A stretch of 64,000 nucleotides of DNA from Candidatus Brocadia sp. (GTDB taxonomy: Bacteria; Planctomycetota; Brocadiia; Brocadiales; Brocadiaceae). The stretch spans positions 1 to 64,000 of the forward strand of contig WYAU01000097.1 of assembly GCA_011525665.1 (NCBI GenBank), given 5' to 3'. Of the stretch, positions 26,013 to 34,759 are shown piece after piece (position 1 is the first letter of the stretch; the number at the start of each line of letters is the position of its first letter). The notes under the pieces are model-generated. The model was given only the letters and a program-made list of their open reading frames with translations, was not told the DNA's origin and made no database searches. The position numbers and the translations under genes are program-made.

Positions 26013-27698
26013 ATGACGCGACCAATGTTTTACGAATTCAGACCACAGACACCTATCAAGGCGATAACTGGCACCACCCTTACTTGCAATGACTGGGATA
26101 CTGAAGCTGCACTGCGGATGTTGATGAACAACCTTGACCCCGATGTGGCCATCCAGCCGGAAGAACTCATCGTCTATGGTGGCGCAGGCCGTGCCGCAAG
26201 GAATTGGAAGGAATATCAAAGAATTGTCAATGCCCTGAAGTCATTAAAAAAGGACGAGACCCTGTGCGTTCAATCAGGCAAGCCGGTATATGTAGCAAAA
26301 ACCCATGAATGGGCGCCGCGCGTCGTCATTGCCAATGCAAACCTTGTCCCCGCGTGGGCTAAACAGGAGGTATTTGATAAATATGACGAGATGGGTCTCA
26401 CCATGTATGGGCAAATGACGGCGGGGAGCTGGATTTACATCGGCACCCAGGGCATCCTGCAGGGGACATACGAGACCTTTGCCGCCCTCGCCAAAAAGGC
26501 ATTTAATGCAGAAACCCTCAAAGGCAAATTCGTGCTTACCGCAGGTATGGGAGGGATGAGCGGCGCCCAGCCACTGGCCGTAACGATGAATGAGGGAGTA
26601 ATTCTGTGTGTAGAAGTACGGGGGGAACGCATCGAGAAAAAGGTGAAAGCGGGTTATTGCGATAAGATGACGGATAACCTCGACGAGGCGCTTCAATGGG
26701 TCTTTGATGCAAAATCCAACCAATTACCCCTATCGGTGGGTCTGGTGGGGAATGCCGCCGAAGTCCATCCTGAACTGTTGAAACGGAATATCATACCAGA
26801 CGTTGTCACGGATCAAACCCCGGCACATGATCTGATGTCGTATGTACCCGTTGGTAGTGTGGAGTATCTCGATAAACTTAAAGAAAGGAATAAACGTGCC
26901 TATAAGGAAAAGGTGCTGGATGCCATTATCGACCATGCGAAAGCCATTCTGTCCATGCAGAGGAATGGGGCGGTGTGTTTTGACTACGGTAACAATCTGA
27001 GATCACAGGCAGAGATGGCGGGTGTAGCCATGAGGGACTCGAATGGACGATACCGGTATCCAGGTTTTGTACCCGCATTTATACGACCTTTATTTTGTCA
27101 GGGGAAAGGCCCATTCCGGTGGGTAGCATTGTCAGGAGAAACGGCAGATATTGAAAAGATTGATGATGCAATTCTCAAAAATTTTCCTGATGACACCTCG
27201 CTTGTAAGGTGGATAAAGCTTGCCAAAGAAAAGGTGCCACAATTGGGACTGCCTGCCAGGATCTGTTGGTTGGGATACGGTGAGCGCGCCAAGATGGCCT
27301 TAATCATCAATGACATGGTGAGAAAAGGGGTGGTCAAAGCCCCAATAGTTATCGGCAGAGACCACCTCGACTGTGGGTCTGTGGCATCCCCGTATCGGGA
27401 GACCGAGGACATGAAGGACGGCAGCGACGCCGTCGCCGATTGGCCGCTGATAAACTTTGCCCTGAATGCCATAAACGGCGCCAGTTGGGTGAGTTTTCAT
27501 CATGGTGGCGGTGTGGGAATTGGCAACTCCCTCCATGCCGGCATGGTCATTGTGGCAGATGGTACAAAAGAAAGAGATGAGAGGCTGGAAAGGGTTTTAA
27601 CGGCAGACCCGGGGATTGGAATTGCAAGGCACGTGGATGCGGGTTACGAAGAGGCTATACAGGTAGCAAGGGAAAAGGGTTTAATAATACCTGAATAA
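26013..27698 (+). CDS. hutU: Urocanate hydratase
   Basis: HutU converts urocanate to imidazolone propionate in histidine breakdown using bound NAD. Conserved blocks include [70 protein letters not shown] and, near the end, [18 protein letters not shown]. The 561 residues are full length. No other hut genes are nearby, so the pathway cannot be inferred from context. Upstream is a dyad of CACAGAT repeats (about 25918-25990). Confidence 0.95.
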   Translation: MTRPMFYEFRPQTPIKAITGTTLTCNDWDTEAALRMLMNNLDPDVAIQPEELIVYGGAGRAARNWKEYQRIVNALKSLKKDETLCVQSGKPVYVAKTHEWAPRVVIANANLVPAWAKQEVFDKYDEMGLTMYGQMTAGSWIYIGTQGILQGTYETFAALAKKAFNAETLKGKFVLTAGMGGMSGAQPLAVTMNEGVILCVEVRGERIEKKVKAGYCDKMTDNLDEALQWVFDAKSNQLPLSVGLVGNAAEVHPELLKRNIIPDVVTDQTPAHDLMSYVPVGSVEYLDKLKERNKRAYKEKVLDAIIDHAKAILSMQRNGAVCFDYGNNLRSQAEMAGVAMRDSNGRYRYPGFVPAFIRPLFCQGKGPFRWVALSGETADIEKIDDAILKNFPDDTSLVRWIKLAKEKVPQLGLPARICWLGYGERAKMALIINDMVRKGVVKAPIVIGRDHLDCGSVASPYRETEDMKDGSDAVADWPLINFALNAINGASWVSFHHGGGVGIGNSLHAGMVIVADGTKERDERLERVLTADPGIGIARHVDAGYEEAIQVAREKGLIIPE

Positions 27699-27722
27699 AT
27701 TTTGGAAAGGAGGGTGGTTTTT

Positions 27723-28007
27723 ATGGGGCTTACGGTGAAAAAACCAAAAAGGCATCCTTACATTGTTAAACAAAAGGGAATATGTGGTGGAAGAAGTGTA
27801 ATAGAAGGTACCAGAATACCTGTATGGTCTATTATCAAATGGTATAAAGTTGGTATGTCGATAGAAGACATTATAAGAGAATTTCCCCAATTAATTCCTT
27901 CACAAATTCATGATGCATTTTCATATTATTATGATAATCAGAAAGAGATAGAAAAAGACATCGCAGAAAACGAAACCGAGACATTTTTCAGTAACATTGT
28001 GAAATGA
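27723..28007 (+). CDS. DUF433 antitoxin-like protein
   Basis: This is a 94-residue protein. The core GICGGRSVIEGTRIPVWSII, followed by YKVGMSIEDIIREFPQL, is the DUF433 winged-helix fold that usually acts as the antitoxin of a PIN-like DUF5615 toxin. A TTG at 27702 is in frame, but GGAGG just upstream of the ATG at 27723 supports the shorter form. Its stop overlaps the start of a DUF5615 remnant, confirming the pair. Confidence 0.85.
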   Translation: MGLTVKKPKRHPYIVKQKGICGGRSVIEGTRIPVWSIIKWYKVGMSIEDIIREFPQLIPSQIHDAFSYYYDNQKEIEKDIAENETETFFSNIVK

Positions 28008-28132
28008 TAAAGTTGTATCTTGACGAAGATGTCCCGGAGGCTGTAGCTATGTCATTAAGAAAGTTGTTTGCAAATTTAAATTATGAAAAGTTCAAGAACA
28101 ATATAATCTGGTTGAGTGATTGGGTTGTATAA
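28004..28132 (+). pseudogene. DUF5615 PIN-like toxin, internally deleted
   Basis: The 42 codons begin MIKLYLDEDVPEAVAMSLRK, the N-terminus of DUF5615 toxins, and continue directly into LNYEKFKNNIIWLSDW, which resembles a segment from near the end of such proteins. About two thirds of the normal length (about 110 residues) is missing. The ATG overlaps the DUF433 stop, the usual layout. The toxin is therefore probably inactive while the antitoxin is intact. Confidence 0.6.
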
Positions 28133-28192
28133 AGACGGCAGTAGACCGAAAAGCAGGCAGAAAAACGGCGACTTTTTATGGAGGGTATTACT

Positions 28193-28522
28193 ATGTCAGA
28201 ACTGGCTTCTAAAAAATGTATACCGTGTAAAGGTGGGGTGCCACCCCTAAAAGGAGAGGCGCTTCAAGCCTTGCAGAAGCAAGTGGAGGGCTGGGACGTG
28301 GTGGAAGAACACCATTTGTTCAAGACCATTAAATTCCCCGATTTTCGTAAGGCCCTGGATTTTGTGAATAAGGTAGGAGAGATTGCTGAACAGGAGGGAC
28401 ACCATCCCATAATCACCCTGACCTGGGGAAAGGCGGAGATCAAGATTTATACCCATAAGATCAATGGGCTGACTGAAAGTGATTTTATCCTGGCGGCAAA
28501 AATTGACACAATTAGTAAGTAA
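28193..28522 (+). CDS. phhB: Pterin-4a-carbinolamine dehydratase
   Basis: This enzyme dehydrates 4a-hydroxytetrahydrobiopterin. The active-site signature EGHHPIITLTWGKAEIKIYTH, with paired histidines, is present. The N-terminal KKCIPCKGGVPPLKG is common in bacterial homologues. ATG 28193 follows GGAGGG at a good distance, better than the ATG at 28178. It is 109 residues. No aromatic amino acid hydroxylase is nearby, so it may serve molybdopterin or another pterin. Confidence 0.92.
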   Translation: MSELASKKCIPCKGGVPPLKGEALQALQKQVEGWDVVEEHHLFKTIKFPDFRKALDFVNKVGEIAEQEGHHPIITLTWGKAEIKIYTHKINGLTESDFILAAKIDTISK

Positions 28523-28580
28523 TCCCTCAGCGCTTCTCGTGTGGGTTTGCAACCCTTAAATTTTGCAGAATAATAATGTA

Positions 28581-28716
28581 ATGCCATCAACAAGAATTTC
28601 CAAAGCGTTTCCTTCGGGGATTTATTATCTTACTTTCACGGTCAGAAATTCGTATTACCTATTTTCACAGACATAATCGATTTGGAATACATGTCAACTC
28701 GACAAATATTTGGGTT
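28581..28716 (+). pseudogene. 5' fragment of an IS200/RayT-type transposase
   Basis: ATG 28581 opens MPSTRISKAFPSGIYYLTFT, the start style of Y1 transposases. After about 30 codons it hits a stop. Shifting the frame near 28665 reads HRHNRFGI, as expected for the family, so the copy is both frameshifted and truncated. A MITE-like element begins at 28717. Confidence 0.5.
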
Positions 28717-28827
28717 CTAGTGCTAAATTGCAATAATGCGCTATATATCTTGTTGTCTCGAATATATTGAAAACACACAGATTTTAGTTGAAAAATATTA
28801 TCGATAATTTATGCAATTAAGCACTAG
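28717..28827. mobile_element. MITE-like element with about 19-base terminal inverted repeats
   Basis: The left end CTAGTGCTAAATTGCAATAA (28717-28736) and the right end TTATGCAATTAAGCACTAG (28809-28827) are inverted copies with one mismatch and one extra base. They enclose about 70 AT-rich bases without a gene. Size and structure fit a miniature inverted-repeat transposable element. A TA step inside the CTAG ends could be a target duplication of the Tc1/mariner/IS630 kind. Confidence 0.55.
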
Positions 28828-28979
28828 TTGCTTGCTTGAGCTTGCTAAATAAGCTTGAAAAAAAGATATTAAAAGCGAAATCTACGATAAGCAAATAAGC
28901 AACCGGAGGGTATCGAAGTCCTGCCTGGTGCAGCCTTGTGGGAGGTGTTTGATTTTGCTGAAGACGAGGGGAATTGAGG

Positions 28980-29483
28980 ATGTTCTATTTTGAAGTCTTT
29001 AAGGCATTCTATCAGGAAAAGGTAAAATACCTTGTTGTTGGCGGTCTTGCGGTAAATCTCCATGGTGTGCCGCGGGTTACCTATGATATTGATATTATTA
29101 TTCCAACCGACAGGGACAATGTTTTGAAACTGAATAGCACTTTAAGGGCTTTGGGTTATGTCCCACGCCTTCCGGTGAACCCCGACGATATGGCAGATGA
29201 AAAGACATTAAAAAATTGGATTGAAAACCGCAATATGAGGGCTTTCAGTTTCTATCATAAGAAAGAACATAATAAAGTCGTTGATATCGTACTGGAACAT
29301 CCGCTTGATTTCACCGAGGCATTCCAGCGCGGCGACAGAAAAAAAGTGGGTGATATTGAAATTTATGTGGCTTCCATAGATGATATGATAACCATGAAAA
29401 AAGTAAGCGACAGACCGAAAGACCGAAGCGACATGGAAATGCTCAAGGAAGCCTTGAAAATAATGGAGCAAAAGAATGAATAA
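28980..29483 (+). CDS. Nucleotidyltransferase (MNT/AbiEii-like)
   Basis: This is a 167-residue protein with the pol-beta nucleotidyltransferase signature VKYLVVGGLAVNLHGVPR followed by the acidic pair TYDIDIII. It also has DIVLEHP and DIEIYVASIDDMITMKK. Such proteins are found in toxin-antitoxin systems, where they modify a tRNA or a partner protein. A TTG two codons upstream (28974) is possible. It overlaps the next small gene by eight bases, indicating a two-gene unit. Confidence 0.8.
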   Translation: MFYFEVFKAFYQEKVKYLVVGGLAVNLHGVPRVTYDIDIIIPTDRDNVLKLNSTLRALGYVPRLPVNPDDMADEKTLKNWIENRNMRAFSFYHKKEHNKVVDIVLEHPLDFTEAFQRGDRKKVGDIEIYVASIDDMITMKKVSDRPKDRSDMEMLKEALKIMEQKNE

Positions 29484-29655
29484 GGGTTTTCGTTATACCT
29501 TGGAAAAAGAAGATATCGTAAATTATATGAAGCTCTCGGATGAGGAAAAACTTAACTGGCTGGAAGAGATTGTCTCATTTACTGAAAAGGTATTGACTCC
29601 CAAAGAAAAAAAAGTAAGAGACTATTTCAGAAATAATAGAGAAACTGGCGTTTAA
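29476..29655 (+). CDS. Small partner protein of the nucleotidyltransferase
   Basis: This is a 59-residue protein (MNKGFRYTLEKEDIVNYMKL..., ending KKVRDYFRNNRETGV) containing LSDEEKLNWLEEIVSFTEKV. It overlaps the nucleotidyltransferase gene in the +1 frame. Small helical proteins of this type commonly accompany MNT-like genes. I infer a toxin-antitoxin partner role but do not recognise a named family. Confidence 0.65.
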   Translation: MNKGFRYTLEKEDIVNYMKLSDEEKLNWLEEIVSFTEKVLTPKEKKVRDYFRNNRETGV

Positions 29656-29673
29656 TCAACCGGAGTAAATTGA

Positions 29674-30351
29674 ATGCAGGGAAAACTTATTGTCATCACG
29701 GGTATCGATGGCAGCGGTAAGACGGTGCAGTCGAAGCTCCTGTACGAACGATTGCTGAAAGAGGGGTATCCCGTTATTATTACAGACTTCCCCCAGTATG
29801 GTAAAACATTTTTTGCTGATATGGTCACGAAATATCTTAAAGGTGAATTTGGGAGCGCAGATTCCGTAAGTCCGTACTTAGCAGCACTCCTTTATGCAGG
29901 GGATCGCTGGGAGTGTAAGGAACAAATAAACACATGGCTTGGGGAAGGCAAGATTATCGTATCAAACCGCTATGTATGTGATAATATGGCCCATCAGGGC
30001 GGTAAAATTAACACTCCCACAGAAAAAGGAAAATTTTTCCAGTGGCTGGATAGATTGGAACATCAGGTATTTGCCGTACCTCGATCAAATCTCAATATCC
30101 TGTTATACGTACCGGCAGAAATCGCCTATCAGCTTGTTGAAAAAAAGGAGCAACGAGCTTATCTGTCAGGGGAAAAAAAGGATATCCACGAAGAGGATAT
30201 AAATCACTTACGATACGCACAACAAACCTTCCTGGAAATTGCCAAAGGAAAAAGAGACTGGATAACCATTGATTGCACAGAAAACGGCAAGTTGTTACCG
30301 GAACAATTAATAGCGGAAAAAGTTTGGCACGTGGTTAAAAATGTATTATAA
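29674..30351 (+). CDS. tmk: Thymidylate kinase-like protein
   Basis: This P-loop kinase starts MQGKLIVITGIDGSGKTVQS, with the Walker A loop around residues 10-17. Next come the substrate-binding FPQYG, then SNRYVCDNMAHQGGKI (DRY-like variant) and a lid region. It would phosphorylate dTMP to dTDP. The 225 residues and divergent lid suggest a Tmk paralogue or other deoxynucleotide kinase. It starts 18 bases after the preceding small gene but is not functionally linked to it. Confidence 0.78.
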   Translation: MQGKLIVITGIDGSGKTVQSKLLYERLLKEGYPVIITDFPQYGKTFFADMVTKYLKGEFGSADSVSPYLAALLYAGDRWECKEQINTWLGEGKIIVSNRYVCDNMAHQGGKINTPTEKGKFFQWLDRLEHQVFAVPRSNLNILLYVPAEIAYQLVEKKEQRAYLSGEKKDIHEEDINHLRYAQQTFLEIAKGKRDWITIDCTENGKLLPEQLIAEKVWHVVKNVL

Positions 30352-30417
30352 AAACAGTAAGCGGATACCTAAAAAGCCATAGCACAGCAAAGCCGCAAAA
30401 AAATAGACCGCCCCTTG

Positions 30418-30442
30418 CTCCCCTCCTTCGCAAGGAGGGGAG
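30418..30442. repeat. Perfect 11-base palindrome
   Basis: CTCCCCTCCTT (30418-30428) and AAGGAGGGGAG (30432-30442) have a three-base loop, with outer CCCC/GGGG pairing. It resembles other GC-rich intergenic palindromes in this window and might also end transcription of tmk. Confidence 0.6.
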
Positions 30443-30491
30443 AAAAGGGGTGTAAAAAATATAATAAAAGGTTTTTACAAATCAATACACT

Positions 30492-31811
30492 ATGCCAAAC
30501 AGGAAAAAAATCCTTATCATGGGGGCAGCAGGGCGTGATTTCCACAATTTTAACGTCTGTTTCCGGGACAACCCCGAATTCGAAGTAATTGCCTTTACAG
30601 CGGCACAGATACCAAAAATCGCGGGAAGACAATACCCTCCTTCGCTGGCGGGGAAACTATACCCACGCGGAATCCCCATCGAACCGGAAGAAAAACTGGT
30701 GTCTCTCATACAATCTCACGGAATTGATGAAGTAATATTTTCCTATAGCGATGTATCGCACGAATACGTTATGCACAAGGCCAGCCTTGTGAATGCAGCG
30801 GGTGCACAGTTTACCCTCCTTGGTGCAAGGCAAACTATGCTCAGGAGCAAAAAACCGGTTGTTGCCGTGTGTGCAGTAAGAACCGGCAGCGGCAAAAGTC
30901 CCGCTTCACGAAAGGTCTGCGAGATTCTCGGAAGAATGGGGAAAAAGGTTGTTGTCATACGGCATCCCATGCCATACGGTGATCTGGAAAGGCAACGGTT
31001 GCAACGATTCGTTTCATATAATGACTTTCAGAAACATGATTGCACGATTGAAGAGATGGAAGAATACGAACCCCATCTCGAGCAGCACATGGTCGTGTAT
31101 GCCGGCGTGGATTATGCAGCAATTCTGACTGAGGCCGAAAATGAGGCAGATATTATCGTATGGGACGGTGGTAATAATGACACCCCCTTTTATGTACCCG
31201 ATATCCATATTACCATCGTTGACCCCCATCGGCCAGGGCATGAACTTACCTATTATCCGGGAGAGACAAACCTCCTCTTAGCAGATATTGTAATGATTAG
31301 CAAAGAAGACACTGCAAAGCCAGAAAATATAAGCCTTGTTAAAGGACATATACAACAGTCAAATCCCAAAGCAGTTATTATAGATGCTGCATTACCTGTA
31401 ACCGTTGAAAAACCCGATCTCATAAAAGGCAAGCGTGCGCTGGTTATTGAGGATGGTCCAACCCTGACACACGGAGGTATGGCTTACGGCGCCGGAGTTC
31501 TTGCAGCAAAACAGTATGGTGCAATGGAGATTGTCGACCCAAGACCTTACGCGGTCGGGTCAATTGCCGAAACTTTTGAGGAATTTCCACAGATAGGCAA
31601 CCTCTTACCCGCCATGGGTTATGGTCATTCTCAGATGGAAGAGCTACGTGAAACGATACATCGCACCCCGTGTGACATCGTAATTATCGGTACCCCCATC
31701 GACTTAAGAAAACTCATACCCATTGACAAACCGACCGACCGGGTACGATATAATTTGCAGGAAATAGGCACACCCACCCTTAAAGAACTCCTTGAAACGC
31801 GACTACGATGA
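30492..31811 (+). CDS. COG2403 P-loop GTPase / cyclic 2,3-diphosphoglycerate synthetase-like protein
   Basis: This is a 439-residue protein. The N-terminal Rossmann-like part (KILIMGAAGRDFHNFN) is followed by a P-loop AVRTGSGKSPASRKV around residue 130, then IIVWDGGNNDTPFY and a C-terminal DIVIIGTPIDLRKLI. The family is annotated by similarity to archaeal cyclic 2,3-diphosphoglycerate synthetase, but its role in bacteria is uncertain. It overlaps the carbamate kinase gene by four bases, and this pairing is recurrent in anaerobes as I recall. That hints at a function around carbamoyl phosphate or urea/purine breakdown. Confidence 0.75.
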   Translation: MPNRKKILIMGAAGRDFHNFNVCFRDNPEFEVIAFTAAQIPKIAGRQYPPSLAGKLYPRGIPIEPEEKLVSLIQSHGIDEVIFSYSDVSHEYVMHKASLVNAAGAQFTLLGARQTMLRSKKPVVAVCAVRTGSGKSPASRKVCEILGRMGKKVVVIRHPMPYGDLERQRLQRFVSYNDFQKHDCTIEEMEEYEPHLEQHMVVYAGVDYAAILTEAENEADIIVWDGGNNDTPFYVPDIHITIVDPHRPGHELTYYPGETNLLLADIVMISKEDTAKPENISLVKGHIQQSNPKAVIIDAALPVTVEKPDLIKGKRALVIEDGPTLTHGGMAYGAGVLAAKQYGAMEIVDPRPYAVGSIAETFEEFPQIGNLLPAMGYGHSQMEELRETIHRTPCDIVIIGTPIDLRKLIPIDKPTDRVRYNLQEIGTPTLKELLETRLR

Positions 31812-32755
31812 AGAAGAAAGTTGTTGTCATTGCCTTAGGGGGAAATGCCCTTATCAGTGAAGGACAGCAGGGCACAACTGCAGAACAATTTGAGAATGTC
31901 CGGAAGAGTCTCGACGGCATTATCTATTGCCTAAAACAGGGTTTTGCGGTGGTCATCACCCATGGAAACGGACCGCAGGTAGGTAACCTGTTACTCATGG
32001 TGGAAGCCAGCCGGAACCAGGTACCCGATCTTCCCCTGGGTGTCTGTGTAGCAGATACTGAGGGCGCAATAGGGTATATGATCCAGCAGTCCTTAACCAA
32101 CCGGTTACGAAAAGAGGGCATTGACAGATGTGTTGTTACCGTGCTGACACAGGTCATTGTCGATAAGCATGACAGGGCCTTTTCAAATCCCACAAAACCT
32201 ATCGGACCCTTTTTTATCCGGGAAGAGGCGGAGCGTTTTCACCGGGAGAAAGGCTGGCACATTGCAGAAGACAGTCACAGGGGGTACCGCCGGGTGGTTC
32301 CTTCCCCAAGCCCGTTGAAAATTGTGGAAGAAAGGGCCGTTAAAACCCTGTCAGAGGCAGGCGATATTGTCATAGCGGCTGGCGGTGGCGGCATTCCTGT
32401 CGTACTGAAAGAAGACGGGGATCTGGAGGGGGTTGATGTGGTGATTGATAAAGACCTTGCCTCCGCCGTCCTGGCAAGGGATATCAAGGCCCACTGCCTT
32501 ATGATGCTTACCGGTGTAGAACACGTCTTTTTAAACTTCAAGCAGTCGAAAGAGCGGGCATTAAGCAGGTTGACAATAAATGAAGCAGAAAGGTATCTCC
32601 GGGAAGGGCATTTCCCGCCGGGGAGCATGGGACCGAAGGTTCTGGCGGCCATAAATTTTTTAACCTGGGGCGGGGAACTGTCCATTATTACGTCCATTGA
32701 CAAGGTGAAAGATGCACTGGATGGCCGTACCGGCACAATGATTATAAAGGATTAA
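31808..32755 (+). CDS. arcC: Carbamate kinase
   Basis: ArcC interconverts carbamoyl phosphate plus ADP with carbamate plus ATP. The amino acid kinase fold is evident: VVIALGGNALISEGQQGT at the start, ITHGNGPQVGNLLL, AGGGGIPVV, DKDLASAVLA and GGELSIITS near the end. The 315 residues are normal. Overlap with the upstream GTPase indicates translational coupling. No arginine deiminase genes are close, so the carbamoyl phosphate source is not shown. Confidence 0.95.
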   Translation: MKKKVVVIALGGNALISEGQQGTTAEQFENVRKSLDGIIYCLKQGFAVVITHGNGPQVGNLLLMVEASRNQVPDLPLGVCVADTEGAIGYMIQQSLTNRLRKEGIDRCVVTVLTQVIVDKHDRAFSNPTKPIGPFFIREEAERFHREKGWHIAEDSHRGYRRVVPSPSPLKIVEERAVKTLSEAGDIVIAAGGGGIPVVLKEDGDLEGVDVVIDKDLASAVLARDIKAHCLMMLTGVEHVFLNFKQSKERALSRLTINEAERYLREGHFPPGSMGPKVLAAINFLTWGGELSIITSIDKVKDALDGRTGTMIIKD

Positions 32756-32865
32756 GCGGAAATTCTGTGTCTCCTGCAAGTAGTATGAGTGTCCGCCTGT
32801 GTAAAAGAGAAGGCTATTAAATATTATGGAAACCAATCGGAATTTTCTCTTCCGAAAGTTTAATC

Positions 32866-32895
32866 TTGATTTTGATTTTGTATTTGGTGTAGAAT
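32866..32895 (+). promoter_or_regulatory. Promoter of tRNA-Arg
   Basis: TTGATT (32866-32871), an 18-base spacer and TAGAAT (32890-32895), 24 bases before the tRNA 5' end. Confidence 0.5.
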
Positions 32896-32919
32896 TTTAA
32901 AAGCAACTTACCGTTATCA

Positions 32920-32996
32920 GCCCCTATAGCTCAATTGAATAGAGCGTTGGCCTCCGGAGCCAAAGGTTGCAGGTTTGAATCCTGCTGGGGGCGCCA
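32920..32996 (+). tRNA. tRNA-Arg (anticodon CCG)
   Basis: A seven-pair acceptor stem forms between GCCCCTA and TGGGGGC with one G-U pair. The D arm AGCTCAATTGAATAGAGC, the anticodon arm TTGGC-CTCCGGA-GCCAA with anticodon CCG, and the T arm GCAGG-TTTGAAT-CCTGC are all present. Discriminator G and an encoded CCA end the gene at 32996. It reads codon CGG. Confidence 0.95.
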
Positions 32997-33014
32997 AACC
33001 ACATCAGTTGTCGA

Positions 33015-33662
33015 TCATCGGCGCCTCGTTACTCCCACTTTTTTGCAATAGATATTGACCGGGCAGATGCTGCATTTGGGTGAGAGAGGGACGCAGATAT
33101 TTTGACCGAAGGTAACAAGGAGGTCATTGATGGTGAGCCAATATTTTTTGGGGAGTTTTTCACGGAGGGCAGATTCGGTTTCGTGAGGATTCTCCGTTTT
33201 AATGTATCCCCATCGGTTGGTAATACGATGAACGTGGGTATCCACGCAGATGCCTGGTTTTCGATATCCGAGGGTTACCACTAAATTTGCCGTCTTGCGG
33301 CCTACGCCATTGAATTTTAATAATTCATCGATTTCGTCCGGTACCCTCCCATCATATCTTTCAAGTAGTACCTTGCAAATCTCCCTGATCTTTCGTGCCT
33401 TTGTACGATAAAACCCTACAGGGTAAATGAGTTTTTCCAGCTTTAAAGCAGGAATCCTTACCATATCTCCCGGATTATCAGCCGCGGCAAAGAGCCGCTC
33501 CGAGGCCTCGCGGGTGGTCTGATCCTTAGTCCTGAGGCTTAAGATGCAGGAAATGAGGACATGGAACGGGGTTCTTTTTCGGGAGATGGTTGTAACGATG
33601 GGTTCACTGAAACGTTTGTTTTCTTGCTTAATAATTTCTAATACAGTATCAATGTTAAACAA
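33015..33662 (-). CDS. nth: Endonuclease III
   Basis: Nth is a DNA glycosylase/AP lyase for oxidised pyrimidines. The helix-hairpin-helix LLKFNGVGRKTANLVV with the catalytic lysine, the aspartate in CVDTHVHR, and the [4Fe-4S] motif CVPLSPKCSICPVNIYC (C-x6-C-x2-C-x5-C) are all present. The open frame extends to a TTG at 33695, but that start lies inside a transcription terminator hairpin. I therefore favour the TTG at 33662, giving 215 residues, the usual size. No good ribosome site is seen for either. Confidence 0.92.
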   Translation of the reverse strand: MFNIDTVLEIIKQENKRFSEPIVTTISRKRTPFHVLISCILSLRTKDQTTREASERLFAAADNPGDMVRIPALKLEKLIYPVGFYRTKARKIREICKVLLERYDGRVPDEIDELLKFNGVGRKTANLVVTLGYRKPGICVDTHVHRITNRWGYIKTENPHETESALREKLPKKYWLTINDLLVTFGQNICVPLSPKCSICPVNIYCKKVGVTRRR

Positions 33663-33674
33663 GGGTTTTCTCTT

Positions 33675-33715
33675 AATAAAAACGGCAACGTACAAATCCG
33701 ATTTATACGTTGCCG
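33675..33715 (-). terminator. Intrinsic terminator of the aquaporin gene
   Basis: A ten-base stem CGGCAACGTA (33683-33692) with TACGTTGCCG (33706-33715), and an inner AAAT/ATTT pairing, is followed on the minus strand by TTTTTATT. It sits after aqp and directly before nth. Confidence 0.75.
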
Positions 33716-33789
33716 CTCTTTTATTTCAAATCCGGTTTCTAATGAATGTGCCTGTTGGTAACAATAAGCCTGATTTTATCTGACTGTAA

Positions 33790-34479
33790 TTATTGTTTCC
33801 TGGTTTCAGCAAAGAGTTGATCGTAAACAAACCCTGCCACAATCCCCCCCAAGATCGGGCCGATCCACCAGACATAGTGGTGGGTAAACTGACCCGATGC
33901 GATGGCCGGGCCGAACACACGGGCCGGGTTCATCGCACCGCCGCTGATCGTACCGCCAATCATTGACCCAAAGAGCACCACCAGTCCAACGGCCACTCCC
34001 GCAAATCCCGCAGATGCCCTTTTGTCTACGAGCGTCCCGTAGATGGTAAAAACCAAAAGAAAGGTAATGATAAATTCCATTAATACTCCGCGCCCGATAG
34101 AGACGCCGGGCGACAGCATGCATGTTCCTAAATACACGGTCTTGAGCGCATCGGGAAAGAGGATTTTTAACGCAAGTCCCGCGAGTGTTGCGCCTGCAAT
34201 CTGAGAGATGATATACATGATCGCCGTATTAGGATCCATCCGCCGGCTGATCCAAAAGGATATAGTTACCGCCGGATTGACATGAGAACCGGACACATAA
34301 CTCGTGGCATAAATAACGGCGATTACCACCACACCAAACGCGATAGAAATACCTAAGAGACCCAGTCCTTGCCCGCCCGCCTGCCTCAAATAAAAATCGG
34401 CGCATACAGAGCCAGCCGCAATAAACACAAGCGCAAATGTCCCAACGAACTCGGCTATATACTTTTTGTACGCTTTCAT
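33790..34479 (-). CDS. aqpZ: Aquaporin (MIP family)
   Basis: This is a six-helix membrane channel. The two NPA half-helices are HVNPAVTI (about residue 67) and GAMNPARVFGPAI (about 182), with the arginine of the selectivity filter directly after the second NPA. The 229 residues and the narrow filter style suggest a water channel more than a glycerol facilitator, but this is an inference. It is a single gene ending in a strong terminator. Confidence 0.9.
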   Translation of the reverse strand: MKAYKKYIAEFVGTFALVFIAAGSVCADFYLRQAGGQGLGLLGISIAFGVVVIAVIYATSYVSGSHVNPAVTISFWISRRMDPNTAIMYIISQIAGATLAGLALKILFPDALKTVYLGTCMLSPGVSIGRGVLMEFIITFLLVFTIYGTLVDKRASAGFAGVAVGLVVLFGSMIGGTISGGAMNPARVFGPAIASGQFTHHYVWWIGPILGGIVAGFVYDQLFAETRKQ

Positions 34480-34759
34480 TTCGCTTTCTCCCGTATATTT
34501 TTAACTAAATTTCCTTTTGTACTTAGCAAGAACATGATACATGGAAAATTACCCATCTTCTGATTCTGTAACACGCAAAATCGAGGAAAAGATATCCTCC
34601 GTCCGTATTCTGTAAATTTTGTTTTACATCCTTTCCTTCCGCTTTTTAAGCCGCCTCCTTTCAGGATTATATTATACCTAACTCTGGAGAAGACATAAAT
34701 TTGTAACAAGCTAACACAATCAATTAACACTGTCAAGCAAAAAGATGAGCAGCAAATAT

